From NCBI RefSeq assembly GCF_000340905.1, contig NC_020284.1:558001-622000 (forward strand): DNA of 64,000 nucleotides. The letters are read 5' to 3'. This document shows, piece by piece, positions 1-9,795 of the stretch; positions within the stretch are counted from its first letter, which is position 1; each line of letters starts with the position of its first letter. Source of the stretch: Candidatus Kinetoplastibacterium galatii TCC219. Its GTDB lineage: Bacteria; Pseudomonadota; Gammaproteobacteria; Burkholderiales; Burkholderiaceae_B. The notes below the pieces were generated by a model. It saw only the letters and a program-made list of their open reading frames with translations. It did not search any database and had not been told where the DNA came from. A program made the translations under genes and the position numbers.

Positions 1-283
1 CATCACCATTCCCAGAGTTAAAACCACCTTCCAAAACGAATTCAGCACGAAGCCCGGATGACAGATCCTCAGAACCTTTAAGACCCCAATGAGATCCACT
101 TTGGGCGCCTGATACTGGACCAACACGACTAATCTCATGCCTTACTCCACGAAAATCACGGACTTCAACAGAATTTACATTTATGCCTGTATCAACTGTT
201 CCGTATAAGTTCACAGATGTTTCTGCCTGAGCAACACTAGCAAAACTAGTAACTAAAGCAGCAGCGAGCAGAGTTTTTTTCAT
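1..283 (-). CDS. Gram-negative porin, N-terminal part (runs off the window)
   Basis: Only the first 94 codons are present; the gene continues beyond base 1. The start MKKTLLAALVTSF with cleavage after AQA is a clean Sec signal peptide. The mature protein opens ETSVNLYGTVDTGI, the usual first beta strand of betaproteobacterial trimeric porins, and continues with SHWGLKGSEDLSSG, which is also typical of that family. The product should be an outer-membrane general porin for small solutes. A GGAGA ribosome-binding site lies 7 bases before the ATG. Codon use is visibly richer in G+C than in neighbouring genes, as expected for an abundant protein. The substrate cannot be told from this part. Confidence 0.88.
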   Translation of the reverse strand, partial: MKKTLLAAALVTSFASVAQAETSVNLYGTVDTGINVNSVEVRDFRGVRHEISRVGPVSGAQSGSHWGLKGSEDLSSGLRAEFVLEGGFNSGNGD

Positions 284-645
284 ATAAAAAATCTCCAATA
301 ATTTGAGTGACAAGAGTGACACATAATTACACACAACACAAATCCCAAATCCAGTAAGTTGAATTCAGAAATATTGCATCAAAATTTAGCTAGACTGGCC
401 AAAATGTGCAACACAAAAATCAAAGAGCAACACAATGTATGTTGTAACAACACAACATCATGAAACACTATAAACTTTCACTCACAATGTACAGACCAAG
501 TTAATTAAAAACTAGCCAACCTTAGTCAGTCTATACGAAATAATGCAAATTACAAATTTATAGATTCTAAACTCTTTACAAAAAAACAACAAAACAACAA
601 ATATCCCAATGAAGAAACAATGTATACATGTTCTCCAATCATTTC
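284..645. other. Intergenic region between porin and tRNA-Leu
   Basis: AT-rich stretch of about 360 bases without a supportable ORF. It must hold the porin promoter (minus strand), but no convincing -35/-10 pair stands out. A small hairpin with 7-base arms (ATGTTGT/ACAACAT) lies at 439-458; its role is unknown. Confidence 0.5.
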
Positions 646-730
646 TGGTGCCGACGGCGAGAATCGAACTCGCAAGGCTTTCGCCACTACCCCCTCAAGA
701 TAGCGTGTCTACCAATTCCACCACGTCGGC
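646..730 (-). tRNA. tRNA-Leu (anticodon GAG)
   Basis: Complete 85-base class II tRNA with a long variable arm, a T-loop read as GTTCGATTC and an encoded CCA end at 646-648. The anticodon stem CTATC/GGTAG closes the loop TTGAGGG, so the anticodon is GAG and it reads CUC/CUU leucine codons. It closely follows the well-known bacterial tRNA-Leu(GAG) pattern. It lies directly downstream of secG on the same strand, a pairing also common in other proteobacteria. Confidence 0.95.
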
Positions 731-807
731 TTAATAAATAGATGTACAAATTCTACCACAATCAGGATTATTCAATAATCAAATTATCCACATTAATATG
801 ATTATAT

Positions 808-1140
808 TTAATCAATTTTACCTAATAAATCATCTACATTAGGAAATACGCTTTCATGATTTGCATTTTCCATTATACTTGAAGTAGTAGCATTATTCGA
901 AGAATTATGATTTACGTAAGCCAAACTAAGCGTACTAACAAAAAATATTATCGCAAACCATTTAGTGCTCTTAGATAAAAAATTTGCCGACCCAGAAGCT
1001 CCAAAAACACTGAGTGCAGAACCTGCTCCAAACGAACTACCTACATCAGATCCATTTCCATTTTGAAGCAAAATAAACAATATAACAGCCAATGCAGAGA
1101 CAATCTGTAAAACAATGATAAAAAAATGAAATAAAGACAT
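808..1140 (-). CDS. secG: Protein translocase subunit SecG
   Basis: Small inner-membrane subunit of the SecYEG channel that assists SecA-driven export. The 110-residue product has two membrane segments: the first near residues 5-28 (IVLQIVSALAVILFILLQ) and the second near 58-75. Between them is the conserved loop with QNGNGSDVGSSFGAGSA. An ORF could start earlier at a TTG (1161), but the ATG at 1140 has a GGAG six bases upstream and gives the normal SecG N-terminus, so I chose it. It follows tpiA after a 21-base gap, the same tpiA-secG pair found in many bacteria. Confidence 0.93.
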   Translation of the reverse strand: MSLFHFFIIVLQIVSALAVILFILLQNGNGSDVGSSFGAGSALSVFGASGSANFLSKSTKWFAIIFFVSTLSLAYVNHNSSNNATTSSIMENANHESVFPNVDDLLGKID

Positions 1141-1161
1141 CCATAACTCCAGATTCAACAA

Positions 1162-1905
1162 CTACAACTTTGTAATACCTAAGAAATCATCAATTATTAG
1201 CGAGGCATTACCTACCAAAGCTCCATCTATGTCAGGCATCATAAAAAAACTTGCAGCATTACTTGCTTTAACACTTCCACCATATAGTATCCTAATATTG
1301 CCAGCCCCTATTTTATCTAACATTCCTCTTATAAAAGCATGTATATCTTGGGCATATTCAGGACTAGCTGCAGATCCTGATCCTATAGCCCAAACAGGCT
1401 CGTATGAAAAAATCATTCTAGATACTTTTTCTTTACCTAGTTTAAGTATGCTGGATACTTGATTTTCAATAACATTAAATGTTTTTTTAGATTTATATTC
1501 ATCAAGAGTTTCACCAAAACAAACTACTGGAGTAATTCCTAGGGATATAGCAGCAAAAGCTTTTCTGGCAATATCAGAATTAGTCTCTTTGTATAAAATC
1601 CTACGTTCCGAATGTCCTACTAAAACTAAGCTACATCCAAACTCTTTTAACATAGAGGCTGAAACCTCTCCAGTATAAGCGCCGGAATTGTGTTCGCTAA
1701 GGTTTTGCGCGCCCCAGTAAATTTTAGTGCCATGCAACACAGATAGAGCTTGTGATAAATAAGGGAAAGGAACCAGAACTCCAAAATCACAATGCAAAGA
1801 GCAATCTACATTTTTTAATCCGCTAAGTAAAATAGCATTATCTAAGACGCTGCCATTCATTTTCCAGTTACCTAAAACAAGACGATTGGAATTTTTAATT
1901 ATCAT
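1162..1905 (-). CDS. tpiA: Triosephosphate isomerase
   Basis: Interconverts dihydroxyacetone phosphate and glyceraldehyde 3-phosphate in the cytosol (glycolysis/gluconeogenesis). The 247-residue length is normal for a TIM barrel. Visible signatures are NWKMNG with the substrate lysine at residue 15, VGHSERR carrying the catalytic histidine (about residue 98), YEPVWAIGSG with the catalytic glutamate (about 168) and the phosphate loop ILYGGSVK near the C-terminus. It lies between qor and secG on the minus strand with short gaps, so it is probably co-transcribed with them. No strong Shine-Dalgarno precedes the ATG. Confidence 0.96.
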   Translation of the reverse strand: MIIKNSNRLVLGNWKMNGSVLDNAILLSGLKNVDCSLHCDFGVLVPFPYLSQALSVLHGTKIYWGAQNLSEHNSGAYTGEVSASMLKEFGCSLVLVGHSERRILYKETNSDIARKAFAAISLGITPVVCFGETLDEYKSKKTFNVIENQVSSILKLGKEKVSRMIFSYEPVWAIGSGSAASPEYAQDIHAFIRGMLDKIGAGNIRILYGGSVKASNAASFFMMPDIDGALVGNASLIIDDFLGITKL

Positions 1906-1942
1906 AAATAAAATGTTTGTTTATAGAATTAATAAAAATATG

Positions 1943-2920
1943 TCACATAACTAGAACTATCTTGCCAATATGATTTCCAGATTCCATTAGTTCATGAGAT
2001 TCAATAACTCTCTCAAATGGAATCATAGAATAAGTAATTGGTTTTATTTTTCCACTAGATAACAAAGGCCAGACAAATTCACGTAATGATCTAGCAATCA
2101 TATTTTTAAACAGAACAGATTGTGGCCTTAACATAGAACCAGAAATAATAAGATTCTTCTTTAAGATATACCCAGTATTTATAGTACTAAATGATCCGCC
2201 CAGTAATGCTATGATTAGCAATCTGCCATTCTTAGAAAGGATGCTTAAATTACGGTCTAAATAATCTCCAGAAACCATATCTAGAATTAAATTAACACCA
2301 TCACCTTCAGTTATTTTATTAATTTCAGACACAAAATCTTCTGTTCTGTAGTTAATGCATTTTATTGCGCCTATGGACTCTACAAAATCAACTTTTCTAG
2401 AGCTGCCGGCAGTAGAATAAACATTGCAACCTAATGAATTAGCTAGTTGTATAGCCATAACACCTATACCGCTAGATCCACCATGTATTAGCAAGGATTC
2501 TCCTTCCCTGATGTTTCCTTTATCTACTAAATTACTCCAAGAGGTAAACAATGCTTCTGGTAAGCCAGCAGAGTCCTCTAGACTAATATTAAGAGGGATA
2601 GGCAAACAATGTCCGATATTAGCAACACAATACTGAGCATAACCACCACCAGATACCAGAGCACAAACTTTGTCTCCGATAGAAAAACCACCTAAGTGAG
2701 CATCACCTCTTACAATTTCTCCAGACACCTCAAGCCCAGGAATATCAGAAGCCCCAGCAGGAGGTTTGTAAAGACCTTGACGCTGAAAAATATCTGGTCT
2801 ATTAATGCCAGCCGCAGAAACTTTAATGAGAACTTCACCATTCCTAACTTCCGGGATAGAACGATCGACTATAGAAAGAACATCAGGTCCACCAAATTTA
2901 GTAATCTCTATCGCTTTCAT
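1943..2920 (-). CDS. qor: Zinc-less alcohol dehydrogenase family NAD(P)H:quinone oxidoreductase
   Basis: The 325-residue protein has the GroES-like N-terminal domain (about 1-125, with GINRPDIFQRQGLY and PGLEVSGEI) followed by a Rossmann domain with LLIHGGSSGIGVMAIQLA (about 140-160), the cofactor site of quinone oxidoreductases. The zinc-ligand pattern of true alcohol dehydrogenases is absent. It probably reduces quinones or related enones with NADPH, but the substrate is uncertain. The gene precedes tpiA by 37 bases on the same strand, an order also seen in Bordetella-type genomes as I recall them. Confidence 0.85.
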   Translation of the reverse strand: MKAIEITKFGGPDVLSIVDRSIPEVRNGEVLIKVSAAGINRPDIFQRQGLYKPPAGASDIPGLEVSGEIVRGDAHLGGFSIGDKVCALVSGGGYAQYCVANIGHCLPIPLNISLEDSAGLPEALFTSWSNLVDKGNIREGESLLIHGGSSGIGVMAIQLANSLGCNVYSTAGSSRKVDFVESIGAIKCINYRTEDFVSEINKITEGDGVNLILDMVSGDYLDRNLSILSKNGRLLIIALLGGSFSTINTGYILKKNLIISGSMLRPQSVLFKNMIARSLREFVWPLLSSGKIKPITYSMIPFERVIESHELMESGNHIGKIVLVM

Positions 2921-3013
2921 TTTAGAAATAAAATAAGCTTATAAAAACAGTGCTTGGATACAAATATCCAAATTCACTAAAATGTAATAAGACAACCACA
3001 GAATAAAATAAAC

Positions 3014-3101
3014 TGGCGGAAGCTCAGGGATTCGAACCCTGGGATCCTTTCAGATCTCTGGTTTTCAAGACCAGTGCAATCGACCACTCTGCCAAACTTC
3101 C
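3014..3101 (-). tRNA. tRNA-Ser (anticodon UGA)
   Basis: Complete 88-base class II tRNA. The acceptor stem GGAAGTT pairs with AGCTTCC, the discriminator is G and the CCA is encoded at 3014-3016. The anticodon stem CTGGT/ACCAG closes the loop CTTGAAA, giving anticodon TGA. The long variable arm is as expected for serine. It should read UCA and, by wobble, other UCN codons. Confidence 0.95.
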
Positions 3102-3275
3102 GAAGTATGCATTATATAATATAATTATACAATGTTGTTATATAACAGCTTATTTATATATAAAAAACAATATTTTTTGCATATGTATTAAATTTTCTTG
3201 GATATATTATAAAGCAGTGATATATTTAAAATTCTTAGAATAATATATAAGCATTGTTCTATGGTTTAGCGCGTT

Positions 3276-3360
3276 GCACCCATGGCGAAATTGGTAGACG
3301 CAAGGGACTTAAAATCCCTCGCCGCAAGGCATGCCGGTTCGACTCCGGCTGGGTGCACCA
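3276..3360 (+). tRNA. tRNA-Leu (anticodon UAA)
   Basis: Complete 85-base tRNA. The acceptor GCACCCA pairs with TGGGTGC and is followed by encoded ACCA. The anticodon stem AGGGA/TCCCT closes the loop CTTAAAA, giving anticodon TAA for UUA/UUG, the main leucine codons in an AT-rich genome. It is convergent with pnp, whose stop codon begins three bases after the CCA end. Confidence 0.96.
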
Positions 3361-3363
3361 GAC

Positions 3364-5469
3364 TTATTCAGAATCATTTAATGATTTTGCTGACAGTCTA
3401 AGTCTTCCCTTATCGTCAGATTCTATCACTTTAACTCTTATTTTTTGACCTACAGACAGTACTTCATTGATGTTTTGAATGCGATGATTTGCTATTTCTG
3501 AAATATGCAAAAGACCATCTTTCCCAGGAAAGAGTTGTATTATAGCTCCAAAATCTAGTATACGATTAACTTTACCATCATAAACACCGCCCGTCTCCAC
3601 TTCTGTAGTTAGTTCAGCTACTCTTCTTTGAGCTTCTTGAACATCGTTATCGTTAACTCCAGATATGGTAACTAAACCATCGTCAGAAATATCAATTTGT
3701 GTAGATGTTTCTTCAGTTATAGAACGTATGGTTGCTCCACCCTTACCAATAACATCTCTAATTTTTTCTGGATTAATACGAATATTCAACACTTTAGGAG
3801 AAAAAGAAGATAACTCAGCACGAGAACCTTGTATACTTTCCTTCATTTTTCTTAAAATGTGAAGTCTACCATCTTTAGCCTGATCTAAAGCTACTTTCAT
3901 GATATCTTTAGTGATTCCGTGAATTTTAATATCCATTTGTAGAGCAGTAATACCATTTACTGTGCCTGCAACCTTAAAATCCATATCACCAAGATGATCT
4001 TCATCTCCAAGTATATCAGTCAATATAGCAAATTTACCATCTTCTAGTATCAATCCCATTGCTACTCCAGCAACATGACTGCTAAAAGGCACTCCTGCAT
4101 CCATCATTGCTAAAGATCCACCACACACTGAGGCCATCGACGAAGACCCGTTAGATTCTGTTATCTCAGAGACTAATCTTATAGTATATTGAAATTCTTT
4201 AGAATCAGGCAGTAAAGATGATAAAGCTCTTTTTGCTAAGTAACCATGTCCTATTTCTCTTCTCTTAGGAACACCTATCCTACCAATTTCTCCGGTTGCA
4301 AAAGGTGGCATATTATAGTGAAATATAAACCTATCGCGATACTCTTCATTCAAAGATTCAACTATCTGCTCATCTTGCTTTGTTCCTAAAGCAACAACTA
4401 CAAGCGCCTGTGTTTCTCCTCTAGTAAATAGAGCACTGCCATGAGCGCGTGGTAAAATACCTAGTTTTATGTTTATAGGACGAACAGTACGGGTATCTCT
4501 GCCATCAATTCTCGGCTCACCATTTAGTATCTTTTCTCTAACAATTTTTGATTCAAGATCAAACAATAAGCCATCTATCTCTGCATCACTTGGTATAGCA
4601 TTCCTGGGGTTTGGATAACCATTCTTAATGGAGCTCTTAACAAAAGATCTTATTTCTTCTAGCCTTAAGTGTCTTTCTTGTTTTTCACGATGACTATATG
4701 CTAATGATAATTTTTCTAGAGAAATTTTTGAAATATAATCAATTAAATCACTATCTTTTACTGTAGAATTCCATTCTATACTATTTTTACCGGCCATTGA
4801 AACAAGATCATTAATATTATCAATAACAATCTGCATATTTTTATGACCAAACATAATGGCTTCTAAGATAATATCCTCTGACAGTTCATTTGCACTTGAC
4901 TCAACCATTAAAACAGCATCTGCAGTTCCTGCTACTATTAGATCCAATTTAGATGATTTTATCTGACTTTTAGTAGGATTTAGAGAATAAACACCATCTA
5001 TAAACCCAACACGAGCAGCGCCAACAGGGCCGTGGAAAGGCACTCCAGAAATGGATAAGGCAGCAGAAGATCCTATTATGGAAGGAATATCAGGATCTAT
5101 ATCAGGATCAACTGATAAAACATGTACGACAACGTGCACATCATTATAAAAACCATCAGGAAATAAAGGCCTCAGTGGTCTGTCAATCAACCTTGAGATT
5201 AATATCTCCTTTTCTGATGACTTCCCTTCTCTTTTAAAGAACCCTCCTGGAATTTTTCCAGCAGCATAAGATTTTTCAATATAGTCCACAGTTAATGGAA
5301 AAAAATTCTGTCCATCCTTAACTTCTCTACTAGCAACAACCGTAGCTAGAATTACAGTCTCACCCATCGAAACCAATACAGATCCAGATGCTTGTCGAGC
5401 TATCTCGCCAGTCTCAATAGTAACTTTATGTTGTCCATATTGGAATGTTTTAGTCACTTTATTAAACAT
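3364..5469 (-). CDS. pnp: Polyribonucleotide nucleotidyltransferase (PNPase)
   Basis: Phosphorolytic 3'-5' exoribonuclease of RNA turnover and a degradosome component. At 701 residues it is full length: first RNase PH domain from about residue 10 ([19 protein letters not shown]), helical linker, second catalytic RNase PH domain ([22 protein letters not shown]; later [16 protein letters not shown]), KH domain ([15 protein letters not shown], about 560-575) and C-terminal S1 domain ([17 protein letters not shown]). It lies downstream of rpsO on the same strand, the widely conserved rpsO-pnp operon, with a hairpin between the two genes. Confidence 0.97.
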   Translation of the reverse strand: MFNKVTKTFQYGQHKVTIETGEIARQASGSVLVSMGETVILATVVASREVKDGQNFFPLTVDYIEKSYAAGKIPGGFFKREGKSSEKEILISRLIDRPLRPLFPDGFYNDVHVVVHVLSVDPDIDPDIPSIIGSSAALSISGVPFHGPVGAARVGFIDGVYSLNPTKSQIKSSKLDLIVAGTADAVLMVESSANELSEDIILEAIMFGHKNMQIVIDNINDLVSMAGKNSIEWNSTVKDSDLIDYISKISLEKLSLAYSHREKQERHLRLEEIRSFVKSSIKNGYPNPRNAIPSDAEIDGLLFDLESKIVREKILNGEPRIDGRDTRTVRPINIKLGILPRAHGSALFTRGETQALVVVALGTKQDEQIVESLNEEYRDRFIFHYNMPPFATGEIGRIGVPKRREIGHGYLAKRALSSLLPDSKEFQYTIRLVSEITESNGSSSMASVCGGSLAMMDAGVPFSSHVAGVAMGLILEDGKFAILTDILGDEDHLGDMDFKVAGTVNGITALQMDIKIHGITKDIMKVALDQAKDGRLHILRKMKESIQGSRAELSSFSPKVLNIRINPEKIRDVIGKGGATIRSITEETSTQIDISDDGLVTISGVNDNDVQEAQRRVAELTTEVETGGVYDGKVNRILDFGAIIQLFPGKDGLLHISEIANHRIQNINEVLSVGQKIRVKVIESDDKGRLRLSAKSLNDSE

Positions 5470-5482
5470 GACAAATATTCCT

Positions 5483-5517
5483 TAAAAAAAACTGCGGCTA
5501 GTTTTGCTAACCACAGT
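5483..5517 (-). terminator. rpsO-pnp intergenic hairpin with T tract
   Basis: On the minus strand a stem with 11-base arms (ACTGTGGTTAG / CTAGCCGCAGT, two G-U pairs) and a 5-base loop is followed by a run of T residues, then by pnp. This has the form of an intrinsic terminator. In enterobacteria the same position carries a partial terminator and an RNase III site used in pnp control, so attenuation or processing here is a reasonable inference. Confidence 0.82.
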
Positions 5518-5532
5518 ACTTTAATATAATAA

Positions 5533-5802
5533 TTATTTACGTAAATTTAACTTATCTATCAAAGAACGGTATGAATCAGGATTACGTCCTTTCAAATAAA
5601 CCAATAACTTTCTTCGTCTACTAACCATTTTTAATAGACCACGACGCGAATGATGGTCTTTAATGTGCTTTTTAAAATGATTGGTTAGATCATTAATACG
5701 CGCCGTTAATAGAGCAACTTGAACTTCTGGAGACCCAGTATCACCATTACAACGCTGAAATTGAGCTACTATATCGCTCTTTTTTATATCTGATACAGAC
5801 AT
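5533..5802 (-). CDS. rpsO: 30S ribosomal protein S15 (uS15)
   Basis: Primary 16S rRNA-binding protein of the small subunit. The 89-residue length is exact for the family. Typical motifs are [15 protein letters not shown] and [33 protein letters not shown], the 16S-binding helices, and the ending [10 protein letters not shown]. It is the first gene of the rpsO-pnp operon. The region upstream (5803-6050) presumably contains its promoter. Confidence 0.97.
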   Translation of the reverse strand: MSVSDIKKSDIVAQFQRCNGDTGSPEVQVALLTARINDLTNHFKKHIKDHHSRRGLLKMVSRRRKLLVYLKGRNPDSYRSLIDKLNLRK

Positions 5803-6111
5803 TTATACCTCTTCAATGAACTTGCTTTAAAACCGAGGTGTTTTAAAGTGATTAAAAAAATAACCCCAACTTTTTATTATATACAATTTATCAAATAACA
5901 AACTATAAAATAATCTAAAATCCATACTTTATTGTAAATATTTATAAGGAATGTATTAAATAATTTAAATCAAAAACTAAAAAATATTATATATATAATA
6001 ATTGATCAATAGTTAAAAACACCATAATAATTAACATTATTGAAAAAGAGACGGCACATACCCGAACATGGGACATGTGCCGTAAAAAACAAAAAATAAC
6101 AGAATTAAATT
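5803..6111. other. Intergenic region between ilvC and rpsO
   Basis: About 310 AT-rich bases without an ORF. It holds the ilv operon terminator at 6046-6083 and, closer to rpsO, presumably the rpsO promoter and 5' leader on the minus strand. I could not place the promoter with confidence. Confidence 0.5.
6046..6083 (-). terminator. Terminator of the ilvBHC operon
   Basis: Just past the ilvC stop on the minus strand, ACGGCACAT and ATGTGCCGT form a 9-base stem, with further CCC/GGG pairing inside, followed by TCTCTTTTTC. The position and T-rich tail fit a Rho-independent terminator ending the branched-chain amino-acid operon. Confidence 0.85.
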
Positions 6112-7146
<1,035 letters not shown>

Positions 7147-7181
7147 TTAAATAACAAACCCTTAAAGGACTACTTTAAAAG

Positions 7182-7673
7182 CTATACCTTTAGGATTCTT
7201 TCCCCGCGACCTATTCCAGATAGACCAGTACGCACCGTCTCTAAAATAGCACTACGATCCAAACTATCTATAAAAGCTTGTATTTTACTCTGCGTGCCCG
7301 TGAGTTCGATTGTATATGATTTGTAAGTAACATCAATAATGTGACCACGAAAAATATCAACCATCCTTTTTATTTCTTCACGTTCCTTACCAACTGCACG
7401 AACTTTTATAAGAAGCAGCTCTCTCTCAATATGCGCTCCATCCTTAAAATCAACCACTTTAACAACATCTACTAATCTATTTAAATGTTTGGTTATCTGC
7501 TCTATAATATCATCAGATCCAATAGTAACAACGGTCAAACGTGATAGGGTTGAATCTTCAGTAGGAGCAACAGTTAGCGACTCAATGTTGTACCCTCTGG
7601 CAGAAAATAAACCGACTACGCGGGATAATGCACCAGGCTCATTCTCCATAAGCACAGAAATAACATGTTTCAT
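7182..7673 (-). CDS. ilvH: Acetolactate synthase small (regulatory) subunit
   Basis: Regulatory partner of IlvB; in this family it raises activity and gives feedback inhibition by valine. The 163-residue product begins MKHVISVLMENEPGALSRVVGLFSARGYNIESL, an ACT domain with the valine-binding surface, and has a C-terminal half with LIKVRAVGKEREEI. The ATG at 7673 follows a GGTGGA ribosome-binding site; the ORF could begin two codons earlier only with TTG. It lies 12 bases after ilvB, so translation of the two subunits is probably linked. Confidence 0.96.
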   Translation of the reverse strand: MKHVISVLMENEPGALSRVVGLFSARGYNIESLTVAPTEDSTLSRLTVVTIGSDDIIEQITKHLNRLVDVVKVVDFKDGAHIERELLLIKVRAVGKEREEIKRMVDIFRGHIIDVTYKSYTIELTGTQSKIQAFIDSLDRSAILETVRTGLSGIGRGERILKV

Positions 7674-7685
7674 ATACAATCCACC

Positions 7686-9404
7686 CTATAAATCTTCAGT
7701 ACCGAGCAGCATTTCGGTTAACCCACGCCCAGCTTTTACCATAGGCCAAACATTTTCTGTGCGATCAGTAATAAAATCCATAAATACTAAACGATTTTTA
7801 TGCTTAGTAAACGCCTCTTTCAATGCAGGCTCTACATCAGATGGTTTTTCAATGCGAATACCTACATGACCATAAGATTCAGCAAGTTTAACAAAATCTG
7901 GCAAAGATTCCATATAAGACTGTGAATACCTAGAACCGTAATCAATTTCTTGCCATTGACGAACCATTCCAAGGAAACGATTATTAAGGCAAATTATTTT
8001 TGGAGTTAAATTATATTGTAAGCAAGTAGACATTTCTTGTATATTCATTTGAATAGACGCCTCTCCAGTTACAACAGCTATATCAGCATTAGGATTAGCC
8101 TTTTGAACACCCATAGCATATGGAAGACCAACGCCCATAGTACCCAATCCTCCTGAATTTATCCAGCATCTAGGATTTCGGAAACCATAATACTGAGCAG
8201 TCCACATTTGATGTTGGCCTACATCCGATGTTATAATGGCATTGCCATTAGTCACTTCCCATAATTTCTCAATTACAAACTGTGGCTTAATAACACTGTC
8301 AGAATTAAAATATTTCTTGCTATTTTTGCTACGCCATTCTTTAATCTGATCCCACCATTTTTTCGTTGATACTTGTTTAGTAGCAATAGACCTTAAAGAA
8401 TCAATTTGCTCGCTGATATCAACCAAAACATCCTTAACATCACCAACAATAGGAACATCAACTTTTACACGTTTAGAGATAGAAGATGGATCTATATCTA
8501 TATGAATTATTTTCCTAGATGTTTGGTTAAAATGCTTTACATTACCAACAACTCTATCATCAAAACGTGTGCCAACAGCAAGTACCACATCGCTATACTG
8601 CAAAGCAAAATTAGCTTCATAGGACCCATGCATGCCAGGCATTCCAAGACACTGAGGATCATCAAAAGCTACTCCTCCTAAACCCATTAAGGTATTAACA
8701 CAAGGAGCTCCTAGCTTCACCAATAATTCCCTCAACTCGCTAGATGCATTGGATAAAACAACTCCACCACCAACATAAACTATAGGGCGTTCTGCTGATA
8801 GAAGAATCTGAGCAGCTTTTCTTACTTGGCCTTGATGTCCCTTAGTTACAGGAGCATATGATCTCATCACAACTGCTTCTTTAGCAGGAGTATACTTGCA
8901 CTTAGCCGCAGTAACATTCTTAGGGATATCTATTAAAACCGGACCAGGTCTCCCTGTTGTTGCTATATAAAAAGCACGTCGTATAGTATCAGCAAGATTT
9001 TTTACATCTCTAACTAAGAAATTATGCTTAACACAAGGGCGAGTAATGCCTATAGTGTCACACTCCTGAAAAGCATCTTCTCCAATTACATCACTAGAGA
9101 CCTGACCGCTGATAATTATCATTGGTATAGAATCCATATATGCTGTAGCTATACCTGTGATGGCATTAGTAGCTCCTGGGCCACTAGTAACAATACAGAC
9201 ACCAATTTTCTGAGATGATCGAGAATAAGCATCAGCGGCGTGCACTGCAGCTTGTTCATGCCTTACTAGAATATGTTGAAATTTATCTTGCTTAAAAATT
9301 GCATCGTAAATGTACAGAACTGCTCCGCCAGGATAACCAAAAACATGTTCAACCCCATGCTCGGACAAACAATGCACAAGTACATCAGCGCCATTCATTT
9401 CCAT
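7686..9404 (-). CDS. ilvB: Acetolactate synthase large (catalytic) subunit
   Basis: Thiamine-diphosphate enzyme that condenses two pyruvates, or pyruvate and 2-oxobutyrate, as first step of branched-chain amino-acid synthesis. The 572 residues show the three-domain fold: GYPGGAVLYIYDAI and the catalytic glutamate in RHEQAAVHAADAYSR (N-terminal), the FAD-binding middle domain (GTRFDDRVVGN), and the ThDP/Mg2+ motif region with VTGEASIQMNIQEMST and LNNRFLGMVRQWQ. The family usually has GDG where this reads GEA; this is a variation worth noting. It is the first gene of ilvBHC and has a long leader upstream. Confidence 0.95.
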   Translation of the reverse strand: MEMNGADVLVHCLSEHGVEHVFGYPGGAVLYIYDAIFKQDKFQHILVRHEQAAVHAADAYSRSSQKIGVCIVTSGPGATNAITGIATAYMDSIPMIIISGQVSSDVIGEDAFQECDTIGITRPCVKHNFLVRDVKNLADTIRRAFYIATTGRPGPVLIDIPKNVTAAKCKYTPAKEAVVMRSYAPVTKGHQGQVRKAAQILLSAERPIVYVGGGVVLSNASSELRELLVKLGAPCVNTLMGLGGVAFDDPQCLGMPGMHGSYEANFALQYSDVVLAVGTRFDDRVVGNVKHFNQTSRKIIHIDIDPSSISKRVKVDVPIVGDVKDVLVDISEQIDSLRSIATKQVSTKKWWDQIKEWRSKNSKKYFNSDSVIKPQFVIEKLWEVTNGNAIITSDVGQHQMWTAQYYGFRNPRCWINSGGLGTMGVGLPYAMGVQKANPNADIAVVTGEASIQMNIQEMSTCLQYNLTPKIICLNNRFLGMVRQWQEIDYGSRYSQSYMESLPDFVKLAESYGHVGIRIEKPSDVEPALKEAFTKHKNRLVFMDFITDRTENVWPMVKAGRGLTEMLLGTEDL

Positions 9405-9795
9405 TATTTATTTTCCCTTCAATACAAGTTCTGCCCCAAAAGATTTTTATATCTTGAAACAAAGATAACTAAACAGGAATTGTTCCTTAAAACACCGAAT
9501 GTTTTCATGAAAATCGTAAAATCACTCAACAACTTCGGGATAACAAACAAACACCAGTTTATCTTGGAACACCGAACAACCGTCAATGACGTACAAGATC
9601 GAAATGAAAGCTCCGGCAAATGCTTATGACATAACCAAAAGCAACTATTGTAATGATATACAAAATTCCACAAATTAATACACTGTCTTATGATAAAAAA
9701 ACAGGAATATATGAAAAACCAGCAACGATTCGTTGCATCAGGCTAGATTATAAACTATTTCCTAAAAATGAATAAGACAATTTATTAAAAAATTT
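9405..9795 (-). other. ilvB upstream leader / intergenic region
   Basis: About 390 bases without a convincing gene. The 84-codon frame at 9419-9673 has no recognisable similarity and is Cys/Phe-rich, so I do not call it. The region contains the yaaA terminator (9715-9739) and beyond it must contain the ilvB promoter and 5' leader. A 29-codon frame at 9419-9508 is discussed as a possible leader peptide. Confidence 0.45.
9715..9739 (-). terminator. Probable terminator of yaaA
   Basis: On the minus strand, about 60 bases past the yaaA stop, GCAACG and CGTTGC form a 6-base G+C-rich stem with a 3-base loop, followed by TGGTTTTTC. The stem is short, but it is the only such structure in this AT-rich gap and is in the right place for a Rho-independent terminator. 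Confidence 0.6.

Noticed and set aside
739-800. Possible terminator after secG (GATTATT...AATAATC)
   Set aside because: The hairpin is only A+T, has a tiny loop and no T run on the needed side.
2696-2944. 82-codon frame opposite qor
   Set aside because: Antisense to an intact conserved gene, with no family features.
3254-3448. ORF over tRNA-Leu(UAA)
   Set aside because: It lies across the tRNA gene and the 3' end of pnp on the other strand; the peptide is a translation of tRNA sequence.
9419-9673. 84-codon frame upstream of ilvB
   Set aside because: Cys/Phe-rich, no recognisable family and no good ribosome-binding site at its start; more likely leader DNA of ilvB. Only its last 29 codons are discussed as a possible leader peptide.
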